This document shows, one piece after another, positions 1-13,500 of a stretch of 64,000 nucleotides of DNA (positions are counted from its first letter, which is position 1; each line of letters opens with the position of its first letter). Made by a program: the position numbers and the translations under genes. The DNA comes from Varroa destructor (Eukaryota > Arthropoda > Arachnida > Mesostigmata > Varroidae), in assembly GCF_002443255.2 (NCBI RefSeq), contig NW_019211455.1:20497126-20561125 (forward strand), in the 5' to 3' direction. The notes beneath the pieces were generated by a model. It was not told the origin of the DNA. It searched no databases and saw only the letters and a list, made by a program, of their open reading frames with translations.

Positions 1-2577
1 GACCATAATAAAAGTGCCACATCACGGCATAAACTATAATAGCTGGCATAGGCCATTACCGAATTTACGAAGGGCCTTTGGAATTCAATCGGCTTATTTC
101 TTTTGAATGAACATTTGATCGGGGAAATTATCTTTTTTTTTTTAGAAACGAATAACCCTATTAATATTATATAAGAGGGAAGGGAGACTCACACACCATC
201 GGTATGTTTCTTTGTCCTGAGTACGGAGGGCGGCACGAGTCTCACAAAAATACATAAATCTGATAAAATTTTACCTAAGGCATGTCAGATGCGGTAGCGT
301 TTGTATTAGTCTCAACTTTTACTTCACAACTTCACTTCACAGCTTAAATATACACGCCAGCACCGCCGCAAGCACGATTTTTATGAAAATCATATACCGA
401 TTATTACAAGGTCAACTTCCTGTGAAACTACTATTTCCTAGCCATGTTTCTACTATCATTACCGTGTCAATGCTGCAGATCAAAGTCACAAGCATCTTTT
501 TGAGTAATTTAGCGTACATTAATGAATATTCGTTTTAAAACGTCATGACCTAGTCAGTTTGGTTAGATGAGGGCGTCGGTAACCAAAGTGGGTGTTTAAG
601 GAAACGGGAGTGAAGGAAAGTTTAATTAAGCAGACATTATTGGCGGTACACGTCGAGGTAGATGCCGTACATGATGGGCGAAAAGTAAATAGAGAAAACG
701 AAAAGACATTACGAGAACAATTGGTTATCTAAGAAGTATGCAAGAAGCGCAAGGAACGGCAAGACAGACTCCTGACTCACTTTATTCACTCAACAACGAA
801 TTTTACATCCTGACACCTGGCGGTTTCACCAGCTATTGATTTAGTTGCCTGCGTAGCACCATGTTTATTAAAATAGACATCTTTGTCGCGTATAAAACGG
901 GAATTGCGCTACTTAGATAAGAGAAATCACGAAAGAACACTGCAGAGTGTTGGAACCTAACCAACATTATCTGATTGGAATACTAGAAATCTAGTCAATG
1001 ATTAGAACACCGATGTTCTAAAAAAACTAAGATATTTCCCGTCCAATATTTATGCTGTTCGGCATTACTTCAGGCGTTCTTCTCTCGACACGAAACGCAG
1101 GGTGTTTCAGCCCGGATTTGACTCTAGACCACTATGTCCTTCAATGTCCTTAAATGTAGCCGAACACGTTACTCGCCGCGCTATCCCAGAAACAAAATCA
1201 GCCACACAGTATTTCCGCGGTGGTATTCGCGATCGGCGTTGTTGTGTTGCTCGTATTGCCGATAGTGGGCCGAAGGTTCAGTTAGCTTTATTTCCGTTGT
1301 AATTGCTCAAGATCCTGTCATGTAGAACTTACGAGGTGCGCTTAGGTTAATAAGATCATCTCTTTTCGCAACAATGTGTTTAAACGCATAATTGTCTGCA
1401 GTAGCGTTCATAGGCTTTGAGTTTTTTGTCAACTGTCTTTCGTTTAACGTGCACACGACTCCGTTCTGCACTAATGCCCGAGCGGGTGCATAACCTAGTA
1501 ACTGTAGTTAGTAACCATAACTGTAGTATTTGCACGCGACGGGGATATTACCAGGCCAAGTATTTGAATGTGGCAGCAATTGTGAGCGTCTTCATCGTGT
1601 AGTCGGCGAACATGAGGAAATGAAGTATGACGACTTCGATTTGCCTGTCGTGGCGTTCTACCAGCATAAAATTGCATAGGGTTTATATACGCAGTCTGCG
1701 TCAAAGAACAAAAGTAGAATCAAGGCAGGATCGCAGCATGTCCATTTTAAGCAAATATAAGTATGTCAGATTTTAATAAAAGCTTTACTGGGGCAATGCT
1801 ATGCAGACAGCAGCTCTATAAAGGCTAAATTTAGAATCCGAAGTTATCTCTGAGTGTATCTTCGCAGGTATAAGTTCACAGCATGGCGTAATAGCTACAT
1901 TGACGCCAGGTTATTAGTAATTAGCGCGGTAGATTTACTTAAATGTAAGAAGCTTTCGTGGTCTTTGAATATGTTCGTGCAGTATTTCGCCCGAAAGCGA
2001 TTTAATGAGGCAGATATTACAAGAAAAATTAAAAAACCTATAAATAGCTCACATGACAACAAGACCGCAAGGTTTGACCTTTAGTCGATGATTCCTTCAT
2101 CTTGTCTGGTTCTAGGTTTCCTTTTATATTGAACCTAACTAGTCCTTAACACAGAGCACGGCTTGGTTCGTCAACTGGATTACCGAGGTCAAAGAATGCT
2201 AAATTTTGTCCTCCCACAATTATATTTATACAAACGCCAATAGGATTCAGTTTGTCAGGAGTTCCTACAATTCGAAGAAAGAACATCAACGTCAGGTCTA
2301 GTCGTGAGTTCATCTGAACCAGATTTTTGCGACGTTTCCGACAAACACCCTCGTGGGCCTATGAAAACACAAAGCAACATTTGTTTTAGCTACGTAAAGC
2401 TTAGTATATCATATTGGACAGACGCTAGAAATGTCCAGATTTGCTCGGTAGATTTGCAATAGCAGCAATCGCGTTACGGTTAGGTAAAAAAAAGAACACT
2501 CAACGAATAATAGCGTCATTATTAAAAAGCGGTCAATATGAACATGGTTCTTTCTTCTGCAAGAGAGATAACATCCA
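1..2577. other. gene-free AT-rich stretch
   Basis: I see no recognisable coding sequence, RNA gene or repeat family here. There is a T run at about 133-143. The few open frames (60-80 codons) have no motif and overlap one another on opposite strands, as chance frames do. Confidence 0.6.
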
Positions 2578-2787
2578 ATGTTGATGAAAGTCAATTGGGG
2601 GTTCAACTTACTGTTGCTATCACTTGTCGCCGCTGCCTCAGGTAGCAGTTGGTCCATGCAGTTGGAGGTTCATGGCCTGAGCATTCAGGCCTGCGCCACT
2701 GTACTTTCTTTGACTAGAAGTCCGCGTTGGTATCCTACTTTGCAGTTTACTTGCCCACGTTCGGTCACGATGACAAGTAGCTGTTGA
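2578..2787 (+). CDS. small ORF with signal-peptide-like N-terminus, unassigned
   Basis: This is a 69-codon frame from an ATG. Its first 23 residues have a basic/polar start, a leucine-rich core (LLLLSLVAAASG) and a small-residue cleavage-like region, as in a secretory signal peptide. The remaining roughly 46 residues contain three cysteines and no family motif that I recognise. It could be the first exon of a secreted protein or a chance frame. A minus-strand frame overlaps its start. No splice donor or polyadenylation signal was established. Confidence 0.12.
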   Translation: MLMKVNWGFNLLLLSLVAAASGSSWSMQLEVHGLSIQACATVLSLTRSPRWYPTLQFTCPRSVTMTSSC

Positions 2788-2905
2788 TGCAACAAGCCCG
2801 ATAGATTTACCTCAGTGGGGAAGCGGCCATGCGTACATAAATGGAGCTAGCTGAAACGGGACGGCACCCAACCAAGTAGCTCGCCTTTCTCAGTCCGTCT
2901 TAAGC

Positions 2906-3259
2906 TTATGGCCATTGGTGGGTCGCCCACGAGTTACAGGTTATTACAGTATACTCAGCACGGTTTACAGATTTGTGAAATCGAGGCCAATAGAGAGGGA
3001 ATTCGTTTAGCCAGTAAACTGCTATTCGACTTAATGTTTCGCTCTTTCCATGCATTTTTTTTGCTCTTCTAACTTGCTTTACGTTTAAGGGGTGTGGCAT
3101 CGTGCAGCCGATGGCATAAGATATGTAGCCAAAAAGCCCCATTAGCATACTGGGAATTATCTGAGAAAATAGAGAGGTTTTTTTCTGGATGAATACCATA
3201 TAAGTAAACATAGTAGCAACAACTACGAACACGTACGTGGGACATAAATCACGGAGGAT
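2906..3259 (-). CDS. unassigned frame with two hydrophobic segments
   Basis: The stretch is open for about 117 codons on the minus strand. It shows two hydrophobic segments, one near the start (VFVVVATMFTYMVF) and one about 25 residues later (MLMGLFGYISYAIGC). A basic stretch (VKQVRRAKKMHGK) follows. That resembles a two-pass membrane protein fragment, but no family is recognised, and several frames this long are expected by chance in 64 kb. Confidence 0.1.
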   Translation of the reverse strand: MLRDLCPTYVFVVVATMFTYMVFIQKKTSLFSQIIPSMLMGLFGYISYAIGCTMPHPLNVKQVRRAKKMHGKSETLSRIAVYWLNEFPLYWPRFHKSVNRAEYTVITCNSWATHQWP

Positions 3260-4846
3260 TCATAAGGTTGTCGATTCTCTGACTGGTTACTGTTGTATAC
3301 GGTACTACTTTTAATTAAATGTTAGGTAGTAAGTGTTTAGGCGTATGGTGATTAGTCTAGATAAATATGGTACGTTCTCATGTACGAGACTTTCTCAAGC
3401 CTTACATGTGTCTAGTACGTACGATGCAGCATCCAGCTACAAATTCACTGTCGTTCTCTGCTTTTATGAACAACATGGCACACGTCCAGCAGGATGGGAA
3501 AAAATTTGAACAGTTCAATGTTTTCGATTGATCCACGTTTTGGGGGAGGTAGGCCAGAGTGTTTTTAAAGTCTAGATTTTATAGGTCGATTACTTGTGAG
3601 TCCGCTTTTACATGCGTCAATTTCTCTGTAATCTCCAGACTAACGTCAAATTATAGCAAATACGATATCAAACAACTGACGTAAACAAGGTAGGTCAATT
3701 GGTTCATAGGATGGATGGAGTCGATATTCGAAATTATGGAATATTACATGTACGACAGACAGGAAACCAATGCCCTGCGTTGACGACTAATATTTCGGTT
3801 AACATTTTAGAGCATACACTATAAATAGAAAATGTTTTCTTCCTATTGATTAGAACTGAGACCGGTTATTATATGGCAGCTGTGACTAGATAGAGACGCA
3901 CCCAAGCAGCAATGTATGGATAAGAGTTACAGTCGTATAAGAAATCCTTGAAAGGAAGCTGTCAGGCTATGAGTTCAGAAAGCCCAATTTTTTCAAAATT
4001 GACTATTTGGTTAGCTTATTTATAAAAAGACAAATCGGCTTACGTTCGCCGTCGCGTAATCGTTACGTACTGTAAACTCTTCCGATAGCGATTCAGAAAC
4101 CGACTATACACCGATCTACAGAAGTAACGGCGCGAGATTGAGTGCGTCAGCTATTGTATTTACCTTCTGTAACTACTTGTAACCCATCCCATTAACAAAC
4201 CAATTCCCCGCTCTTCATTTGAAGAATATCAAAGAATAAATATATGACCCGTATGTTATATAGATCGATTTAGCAGATCCACCCTAGTGTATGTATTTTA
4301 TATACGGAAAAACGTATTCTACTGTTGAACCATTTGACAATTTCAAAGGCAACGCTAACTTGCTATATCACTACAAAGTTAGTGAGTTCTAAAGCATGTT
4401 ATGAGGAATATGACGCTGCATGTGGTACATGCGGGGAGATTTGGGGCCATTAGTTTAGCCATACAAGTTGACCCATGGGCGTCTACCATTTATTCGAAAA
4501 TGAAAACAGTTCTTCACTATGAAATAGCCCATTTAGCAGGCCAGCGTGCTAAATAAAATATGCGTTCATTGCCCATAGGCTCCATTGCCCTACATTAGCG
4601 AAATGGATAAACTGTCATGAAAATAAAGCAGCAGTAACGGGGCCAGTCGTTATCTGATGTATCAAGTTAAACACAGCGCAGTGATAGAGATGAACAACCT
4701 CTGAGCGGGGGAACTTCTCATGCTTAAGTAATTAAGATATTTTATGTAAGTTCGGGAGATGCCGAGAGCCACGCTCCTCGTGCACCTTGAACTAAAAATG
4801 CAAATGGCTGAAGTATTTTGATATCTTCGATAGTATAGGCATCATT

Positions 4847-4871
4847 AAAAAAAAAAATATATATATATATA
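4847..4871. repeat. A11 plus (AT)7 microsatellite
   Basis: An A homopolymer runs directly into an alternating AT tract of about 14 bases. Confidence 0.9.
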
Positions 4872-7525
4872 CTTTACAAATCTTTAGATGATTATAATAA
4901 CGCGATATAACTAACGCGAGCATATTAACTAGTTAGAAAGTAAACTCCTTACTAATAATAAAGCTTCATTAAAAAAATGCTAACGTTTCAAAAATCTAAT
5001 TTGTACAGTCAGTTTTTTTTGTTTATCCATTCGTCAACGGTCAGTGTTATCAATACAATATCATTAAAAAATCGCACACTAAACTTGTTTTGTTACTTCC
5101 TCAAGATAACACTCAATACTATACGGTTACTTACGTTGGGGCTTCTGCTAGGTTGTCTGAGCTATCCAGCGGTAGTATAATTCGAGACTTCGAAGCTAAA
5201 TAGATCGTTACATATTTAATGGCCTGGATGTTAGTATTTACCTAACGACGACAGTCTCCTGAATGTTTCCTGACAGGTGTGGACTTTTGATTCGCTCTAT
5301 TATGCTTAATCTAGTCATCAATGGTTTGTTTGGGAGAATTTGTTTTCTGAAGTTTCGAAAAATATGGGCCTTGAAACCATCATTTGATCTTGTTCCACCC
5401 ATTCAAGCCGTGATTGAAATGTGTTCTACCGAAAAGCCTAAAAACTTCAAGCCTTTCATTCCCAAAAGCGCACACATTAATACTCTCAGGAAGAGCACAA
5501 TTTACTTGCAGCGATGACCCATCTTCATACTTCAAGCTGACCCAATCATTATGCGTTTACTGGCGCGTTTCCCCATTTTTATGGTGATTGCAGTCGTTTA
5601 CGCATAGCCCTTGTCTTAATCTAGACTCTATTCACAAAGAATACAACAAAAGCTGGTATGGGGAACACTTGAGACAGCTCAACAGGCCTTGACCAGCGTA
5701 CTCCCACATACGCATCACTGACAGAAATCACTTTTGCGAGGTAGCGATCAGTCTCTCTACTATTCGGTTTTTTCGGTTGTCCGTTAAGTATATGCACCCT
5801 CTGCTATTTGCACCCATCACATGCTTTCACGGCTCTAGGGTCTACGTGCTGAACCCCCTATTCTGAATAACGAAGCTTTCTCAAACGAATGTTTATGATC
5901 GGAAATTGTACGGCAAAAAAATTCCGCAAGAGGAAGACGAAACATGAATTTACGGCCTACAAATTTGTCGTTCAGCCGCGCCTTAAGGAGTTGTCGCTAA
6001 CTTACGCTTCGGTCGCGACAGAAAGACTTTTACTATTTTCTGAGCGAACGGAATATAGCTCTTAAAAATAGCGGTCCAGAACATACGTGCTTACATCCAC
6101 AGCATTGTAGAAATAACAATTAAATACGTGCTAATGATCGCGTTTACTACAATGCCATTGTTGAGCAGTACTCTACGAGCGAAATTTTCATCCCACTTAT
6201 GTCCCTTCTTACCACCATAAAATCCTCAACCGTTGTAGGGCCCTAGGTGTACGCCCATATAAATTCACGGAACCTGCTCCCTGACCTTTCCACGGACCTC
6301 ACAGAGTCTGCGACCCGAGCACCAACCTTTAATGCATGACGGTGACGTACTTCATGCCAACTCCTGAGTTAGTAGCGGCACTAAGCCACCATAATCTCGC
6401 TGTGGTTCATGCCTGCGAGATACGGCAGAGTGATTTACGCGACTGTGCTCAAAGCAAACCGCAGCAAGAATTATACCTCTTGCATTGGAGACCTCCCCTC
6501 CGATCCGCATTGTCTTGTATCTTTTTAGACTGGAAGTCGGGTGACTTACGCATTACACTGGTTACCTAGGGCCTTAGGACCTGTGCTCACCTATGACCTA
6601 TGCTCACATGAGCATAAAAATGTTAACCGTTCTGTTACCTTTACGTGACGAGCCCGCCACCCAGAGATAGTCGATTGTGTTATATAGTATGTAACAATAC
6701 TACTGGGCATGCATTGTAGCAGTACAGTGAGGGTGGTGATTTATCAGTGATTAGTCAATTTAACTATGATCCATTTTCGTATGGGGACTGGATTTGGGGG
6801 GCAGCATACATGAATATTGATGAGTTTGCCTTATTACAATGATTTAGATGAAAGTAGCTCAAGTGCATTAAATGTGTTTGTAGGCCCAGGACCTTTGTGG
6901 CGACTTGAGAACGCTAACTTGCATTTATACAGTAGCCTACCCTGTATTTTGATCGTCCGTATACACCGAACTTACCCGAAGTACGATTATATTATTACTA
7001 CCTCTATTCTATAATATTATTAGATCATAACCGTACAAAATACTGTTCAAGTACAATCAATTATATCAATTTAATAGGCTTCGCTGTCTTAAATTTAAAG
7101 ACTGATTCTAATCTATGGTAAATAATTACTTCTTTCTGCTGTCATATATAATCAATATATTGTATTTTTTTTAAAGAAAAACATACTGTGAAATGCAAGC
7201 GCGTTCATTGTTTAAATCACAGACGTGATGACTTCAACTGAGCCAGATCTGGATTCCGCTACCGTAATAGTACGGTTTTTGCGTACTTATCTAAAGGGTA
7301 CGAAGGTGGCTTAATTCCGAGTCAGACCTAAACACCTAGTCTTCCAATAAATATCTAAACAATAGAAACGATGATAAATATAGTAATCTTTTATTCTGCA
7401 CAGTCTCTCTACACAAACCTGTTATTTTTTTTTTCGTTCTACTATCAGGTGTCGGCGAAACAAGGCGGCCAGGCGAAGGCGAAACCAGGGATAGCTGACA
7501 GTCGCTTATCGCACTTAATTCAGAG

Positions 7526-7542
7526 TATATATATATATATAT
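7526..7542. repeat. (TA)8 microsatellite
   Basis: There are seventeen bases of uninterrupted alternating TA. Confidence 0.9.
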
Positions 7543-10500
7543 CTCCGAATTAGATATCATTTAATGACAAGTCGATAGACGTAGCCACATCGTAGAATGG
7601 CAGGTATCATATATCGAATAAAAGGAGGTTAGGTTACGATAGAGGCACCAGTTACAAAGATATGATGGAGAGCTGCCTAGTTAAGGAATTGACGGTCACT
7701 ACCCGGTTGTCTTTAGTTCTTTCCGGTATCCTTATCAACCCTAATCATGCTATATTCGATACTTCACCTTAACGCTCCAACGTTGATAGCGCGTATCTAT
7801 AGATAGCGTAGAAAATAGCATTCTAAGGTCTCCAATTGACCATCATTTGCCTTCCTCCAAGGCGAGACACACGTTTTTATGTATGTGAGTATTTGATTCC
7901 CTTGAGTTCAGCCTATTTGTTAGAAATAGTATCACGGATCACACAAATCCTGCATGAAGCATACATTCCGACTCCTGTAGAGTTTTGTTGTGTGAAATGT
8001 TGTAAATGTAAAGGACCATTTCCCCTAGCCAATCGAGAGTAACGGCACTATGTATCTAGCATTTCGCGTGGCTCTGTCAGTCTGTTTCAGATTTGCCAGA
8101 CGGTTCTAGCCATAAACGTCTTAAATCAAAAGTATGGTTGTGTAAATTGCGACCGTTAACCGTAACATAGCATGCTATGGGAATTTTGAACTTAGCGCAC
8201 TAAAATTTACCATGTCGACATGTCGGGTTAAAATGATACTGAAAAACTATTCAATTATTCTAGTAGTAAACATTCAGTTATTTTTGGGCTTTAGAATCTC
8301 TATTTTAAGGGAAAAGTAAGGTTTAATACGGCAGCTTGTTGTGCTGGCTGTTTGTATGAGGAAACAAAAGAACGAACAAACAGAAGGAAACCGGAGGGAG
8401 TATAAGTGAGTCTGCGGGGTTGTTAGGAGGCTTTCCAGCAGATTGACAGGCGTGAGGCAACACAGGCCGACCAACGAAATGAAATTTACATTTCGGATAA
8501 TTCAAGGTACTAGAAACAGTATTATTAGTATGTACGAATCTGGCTCCAACAGCCGGAAGAGAACAACACAAAACTTGCTACTGTCTCTATAGAATCCTCA
8601 ATGATCCTGAGCTTTGCAAATAGCAAGTAAAAAACAGATTTAAGCTGCGGAATTGTGTACTGCTTCTCCTCGATGATGGCTTTTCCTGGAGATAAATTCA
8701 CTGTTGTACCGGTACGGACAATTTCAGTGGCATCCCATTAAAAAGGATTCTAAGTGATTGCAATTTATCCAGAATAATACGGGGTAACCAACGTATTTGT
8801 ACTGTTCATCGCGCTATGAACTGTAAATCTAACCATTTCGGTTATAGGTTTCAATAACAAAACTGGTACAAGTTGAGGATATGAATCAGTGAAAAACCAA
8901 ATAGAACTGCACAAAATTAACTTCTACATTGGTTTAATAACGTATTACGTAACGTAACGAGTTGCACTTGTGCGTTAAGGACGACTGTGATAATTACAGC
9001 AGCTTCTATTGAATCTCCTACTATGAGCAGTTAACTTCGAAGTATAACTTCGATGAGATAAAATAACCGATCACTGAGTGTCTGTTCGTCGGTGTGTATC
9101 GACAGACAACTTCTGCAAAACAAGGTCTTCTTTGAACGTTCGTGAGAAAATTTAGATGGAGTGGAATATGTGATATATTGAAGTTGGCACAATCAGTTTA
9201 AAAAGTAAAAGATGCTAAACTTCGATATGCTGATCCAAATATGGCTGAATGTTTGGATTTTTGCTAAACAACGTCCGAAGGTTATTTTACAAAGCAATCT
9301 AACTCAACGATATAAATACGGAATACAGTTAGTGTGCGTTTGATTAGAAAGTTCAAACGTCCCCGACGGCTGTGTATTCACTGTAACCACTTGAAGCAAT
9401 GCGTGACGTCTGTGCAAAATGTAAAACTCAATACAACCTGTGGTTGAGTCATACAATGCACAGAAATTTGTCAGTAGTCAGCGAATCCAGACTATTTCAA
9501 GCAGTAGCGCTTGTCCTGGTCGTGCGCTTGAGTTCTCTGTCTGTCGCTTTAACGGGCGTTTATAACTTTCGTCTAGGCATGGCAGCCTAATTTTCTTCCG
9601 TTAGCGCAGCTACGGCTGTGACTACTAACCGCTCTGCGGTTATCAAGTCCCTTCATGCATGAGGCATAAACGATTTTTGAACTAAATTTCTTTGGCCATC
9701 TACCCTTTTATCTTCGTTGTCGGTGCACGCTTCCCGTACTTCAGTGTCCCTTAACTTGAAAAAATAATCAGCAGCTCTTCTTCTCATAAGGGGAAGCTTA
9801 GCTAAGTGGCTAGCCAGGGGACGAAGAATCTCTCGCTGTCCCGTTATGCCTCATATATGACCATGGTGGATCCACAACCGCGAAGCACGTACATGTTTGA
9901 AGTATTCGTCTATCGCACGTTCATTTAAGAGTGAACTTTCGAAAAAGTCAATCCTCGCTAGGTCGCCTTCGACGGGCCGTTCGGTCGTGTACTTCATCGT
10001 GAACCCACTTTTGTACGTCACATGTACTGCCCACATATAGTTCTGCCGATTGATGACCTCCTGAAGGTATACCGATGATACATCGAGCGGTATATTGAGT
10101 AAATATAAGTAATCGCTACTATGATCTCAGTTTGAAACGCTGGGAAGTTTAGAGAACGGGTATCGATTCTTAATTAGCTAGGGCCGAAGACTAGATATAG
10201 TCGAAAGAAGTTATTTCTAGAGACGCCATTTGACTCGAACGTTCATACCGATATCAGCCAGCATAGATAGGAAAATTAAGACCGAGTAGGGGCTCCGGCT
10301 TTCCGAGGGAAGAGTGCCACATATAGCTAATGTTGATACAAGTTAGCGTTAAGTATAAGTGAACATGAAAGATCAACAGTCATCCAAGTGACGCACGCAA
10401 TTCTTGTCGTGCGAGGGCCAGCGTCAGTGGTAGAACTGAGTGCGCTGTCGGCGTGAGGGATAGATGACAAAGAACCGTGACAAGTCCTGATCTGAACCTT

Positions 10501-13500
10501 AAAGCTCTTAGTTGAACCTAGTAAAAGGATCGTTCCTGGTTTTATCTGCGGCTGTCCTACCAGTCGACCAAGTGGTCAGCTACCGTAGTCTGGGTTGCGA
10601 TACCCTCAACTGTGCTAATCGCCCAATTGACGTGGTGTTTTTGTTTGCAACACTATACATAAACTAACGTAGTGTACGAATTGAAGTATATTACTTGCCA
10701 TATACTACTACATTGCATACTATTTACCTAATAAAGAGAGCGACGCTTCATTTCCTTACCCTTACAGGTAGTAATCATATATATCTGCTTGTGCTATGAA
10801 CGTGTTCAAATCAATGAATGATAGCTTCTTAGTTGATGATTGGTCAGTGAAATCCAGTTGGCCAACGAGTTATGAACAAACAAATTTGGAACAGGTTGAA
10901 AAATACGACCAAGAGCATGTAACCAAGACCCTCTTCATACGTTTCCTGAACTCTTAGGAGTGTAGACCTCGTTCGTACACAGTCGCTTTTTTTTGATAAC
11001 GGAAAAATATTATCTAAGTTACGATCCCGTAGAGGATTCTTTTCTTTTTCAAATAAAAAAACACGGTTTATGTCCGGGCGGTTAGATTGCACTTACATGC
11101 AAAACCCATTACGGATCCGTATGTCGATGCATTATAGTAAATATACGCCAGCACCTCAACGAAATCTCAGGCTCCGATCGTCATCATCTCACTAGACCGA
11201 TCGACAAGCTCAACTCTATTCAACTACTGTTTGATATTCATAGACGGTTCAATACCGAACATTGTTTCTGTTAGCAGTATTCTTACTTCGTCTCGTCGTC
11301 TGTCTCATTGAACAAAGGGCGCTCGTTTCGAATTAGGTGTTCGGCCGGTGGCGGTAGCTGCTGCATTAGCAGCGTCGGCAATAGAAACATCAACACGAGA
11401 TTGACGATGTGTGTTATTCGTTTGTTCGGTGAAGGGGTGTTGCGTTGTATCTGAGCGCAAAAGCGAGCCGGTCTACCAACAAACTATCGATTTTTGTGGA
11501 ACCGGTAGAAAATAGCTATACTAATATCAGCCGCAGCAGTAGCGGCAGAGACTAGCATGAGGTTCGATTCAACGTGACCCGCGTACAAAATCGTTTGCGA
11601 TACATTAAGAATACAATCTCGCATAGCAAATCTCGCACCACTTGCCGCCTCGCTGCCATAAAGCAGTAGCAAAAGTTAGTTTTCCTATTCCCACACTCGG
11701 AGTGGCATATAGCAGCGCAGCCCTATCTGATGACGATGATTGCAAGCGAAGCCCGCTACATTCGTGCATCTTTATGTATCTACGGAAGTGAGGTACAGTT
11801 GTTACCAGCGGCCTTGTCAATCGTCAACGGTAGAGAAAATGGCCGATGTGATCTGTAAAGCTATAGGGAAGTCGCTGTCGGCTGTGAGTGGTAAGAGAGT
11901 GTCACTGACGTTTTCTGCAACAACGGCCGAGTGAACAGCGGAAGCAGCAACAGTAAAATTTATTACGTAGTTTTTAGAAATTTATTAAAGTATAAAATTA
12001 TAATCTACGGTAGAGATAAATAGGGTTTTTGCGATAGTTGTATAGTTTTACTATCCTAAAAGGCTTCGATAGTGCGGGATCTTACACTGAAAATGGAATG
12101 TAAAGTACAGCCCCATGTTCAGAAGGTTTGGACCTCACGTACAAATCAAGTTAGGTGTTGTCCCATCATTCGGCGCGTTCTCAAGGGCATCAAATCTACC
12201 AATGTTCTTGCTTATTTGACCTATGTCGCTTACTTCCTGCTAACGCATTCAATTGTAAACGGTTTTTGTAATAATGAGCAATATTTATTAAATGTAATTT
12301 TTTGTTTTCGAAATTATAGTCTGGAGATTCTAAGATGCGCTATAGCCAATGGTCAATAACTTCGACCCTTTAATTTAACGAACGGAACTCTTAACTCAAC
12401 TCTACTTATCCACTTCGGAGCACTGATTACACAGTGCTTGCTGAGGTGCAGAAGTGAGCGCATATCTTTTTCAATGCAGTTTCTTTTCAAATTATGGACA
12501 AGCAATTGTACATTTGTTGTCACATAAAAAATGAAAATTCTCACACGCGATAGATCAGTTGTATGATGTTCGTTACGTATTTCCACCAGTATTTTCGAAT
12601 TGATTTTAATATTAAAAACAAAAGAAAAGAGATGAAATTCAACGAGTATTATCGATCCTAAGATGACCTGGCATAGGACTATCGTTTCGGTTCCTATGGC
12701 AAGCAAGCTTGGGTTTGACGGATACCGTTCTCTTGACGACGATATACCTGTGTATGGACCCACTGCATACTAAACACTTACAGTTCCGTTGCCCCGTGAT
12801 CTCCTAATAAACTAGAGTTCTGCGGAGTTGACCCACTGAAATGTTGGCCATTTTCGCAATGTCGTCCCTGAAAAGCGCATTCATCCGTACCCTAATAATC
12901 TGGACGCCTTCCATTCTATTTCCCTACAAAACTCACTTAAATCGAATTGAATCCCGATCATACGTCGAAAATAGCCGATTTATTAGAAAGATTTGTTTCT
13001 TCGCCGAATGAGAACGTCATCTGCAGCACAAAACGCGATCTAAGAAAACTGAAACGTCACGGCCATGGTGGTTGCTAGTGCTACGGTTGTACGGGCCTAG
13101 AAACCAATCGAATCCGGCATCTCGTACGTAACCTTCTTCAGCGCCCTCTGACCCTGATTTTTGCCTGTCTTTGTTTCTCTAGACATATGCTTTCTTGAAG
13201 GGAGCATTAACACATGGTAGCCCATAACGAGGCGGTTCGAATAGCCTAGATGGCCTCGGCCCCCCTCTAATTAACCAAGAGCTTTTTTGATTTTACTCCT
13301 GTCCTTTAATTTCCAATCAATAGGAGCGACACTATGCCATCGTTCTGGAGCTGAGAGTGCCGTCGACACAATAATTGCCTTTGGCCGTAATCAACCAGCG
13401 GTGCGGGACCATGAGAACATCGAGACGATCATGTCCGATCAGCACGATGCTGCTATGATGATGGCTAGTTGATTTTGTAAATATGAATGAATACGCCCTT

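Noticed and set aside
9030..9056. ataacttcg repeats resembling a recombinase half-site
   Set aside because: Only a short direct/inverted AT-rich word; no 13-bp inverted arms with an 8-bp spacer.
11555..11575. GGTTCGATTC, like a tRNA B box
   Set aside because: No matching A box, no acceptor-stem pairing, and no cloverleaf can be drawn around it.
12353..12763. 136-codon minus frame
   Set aside because: No recognisable motif, hydrophobic stretches from AT-rich codons, and an overlapping plus frame.
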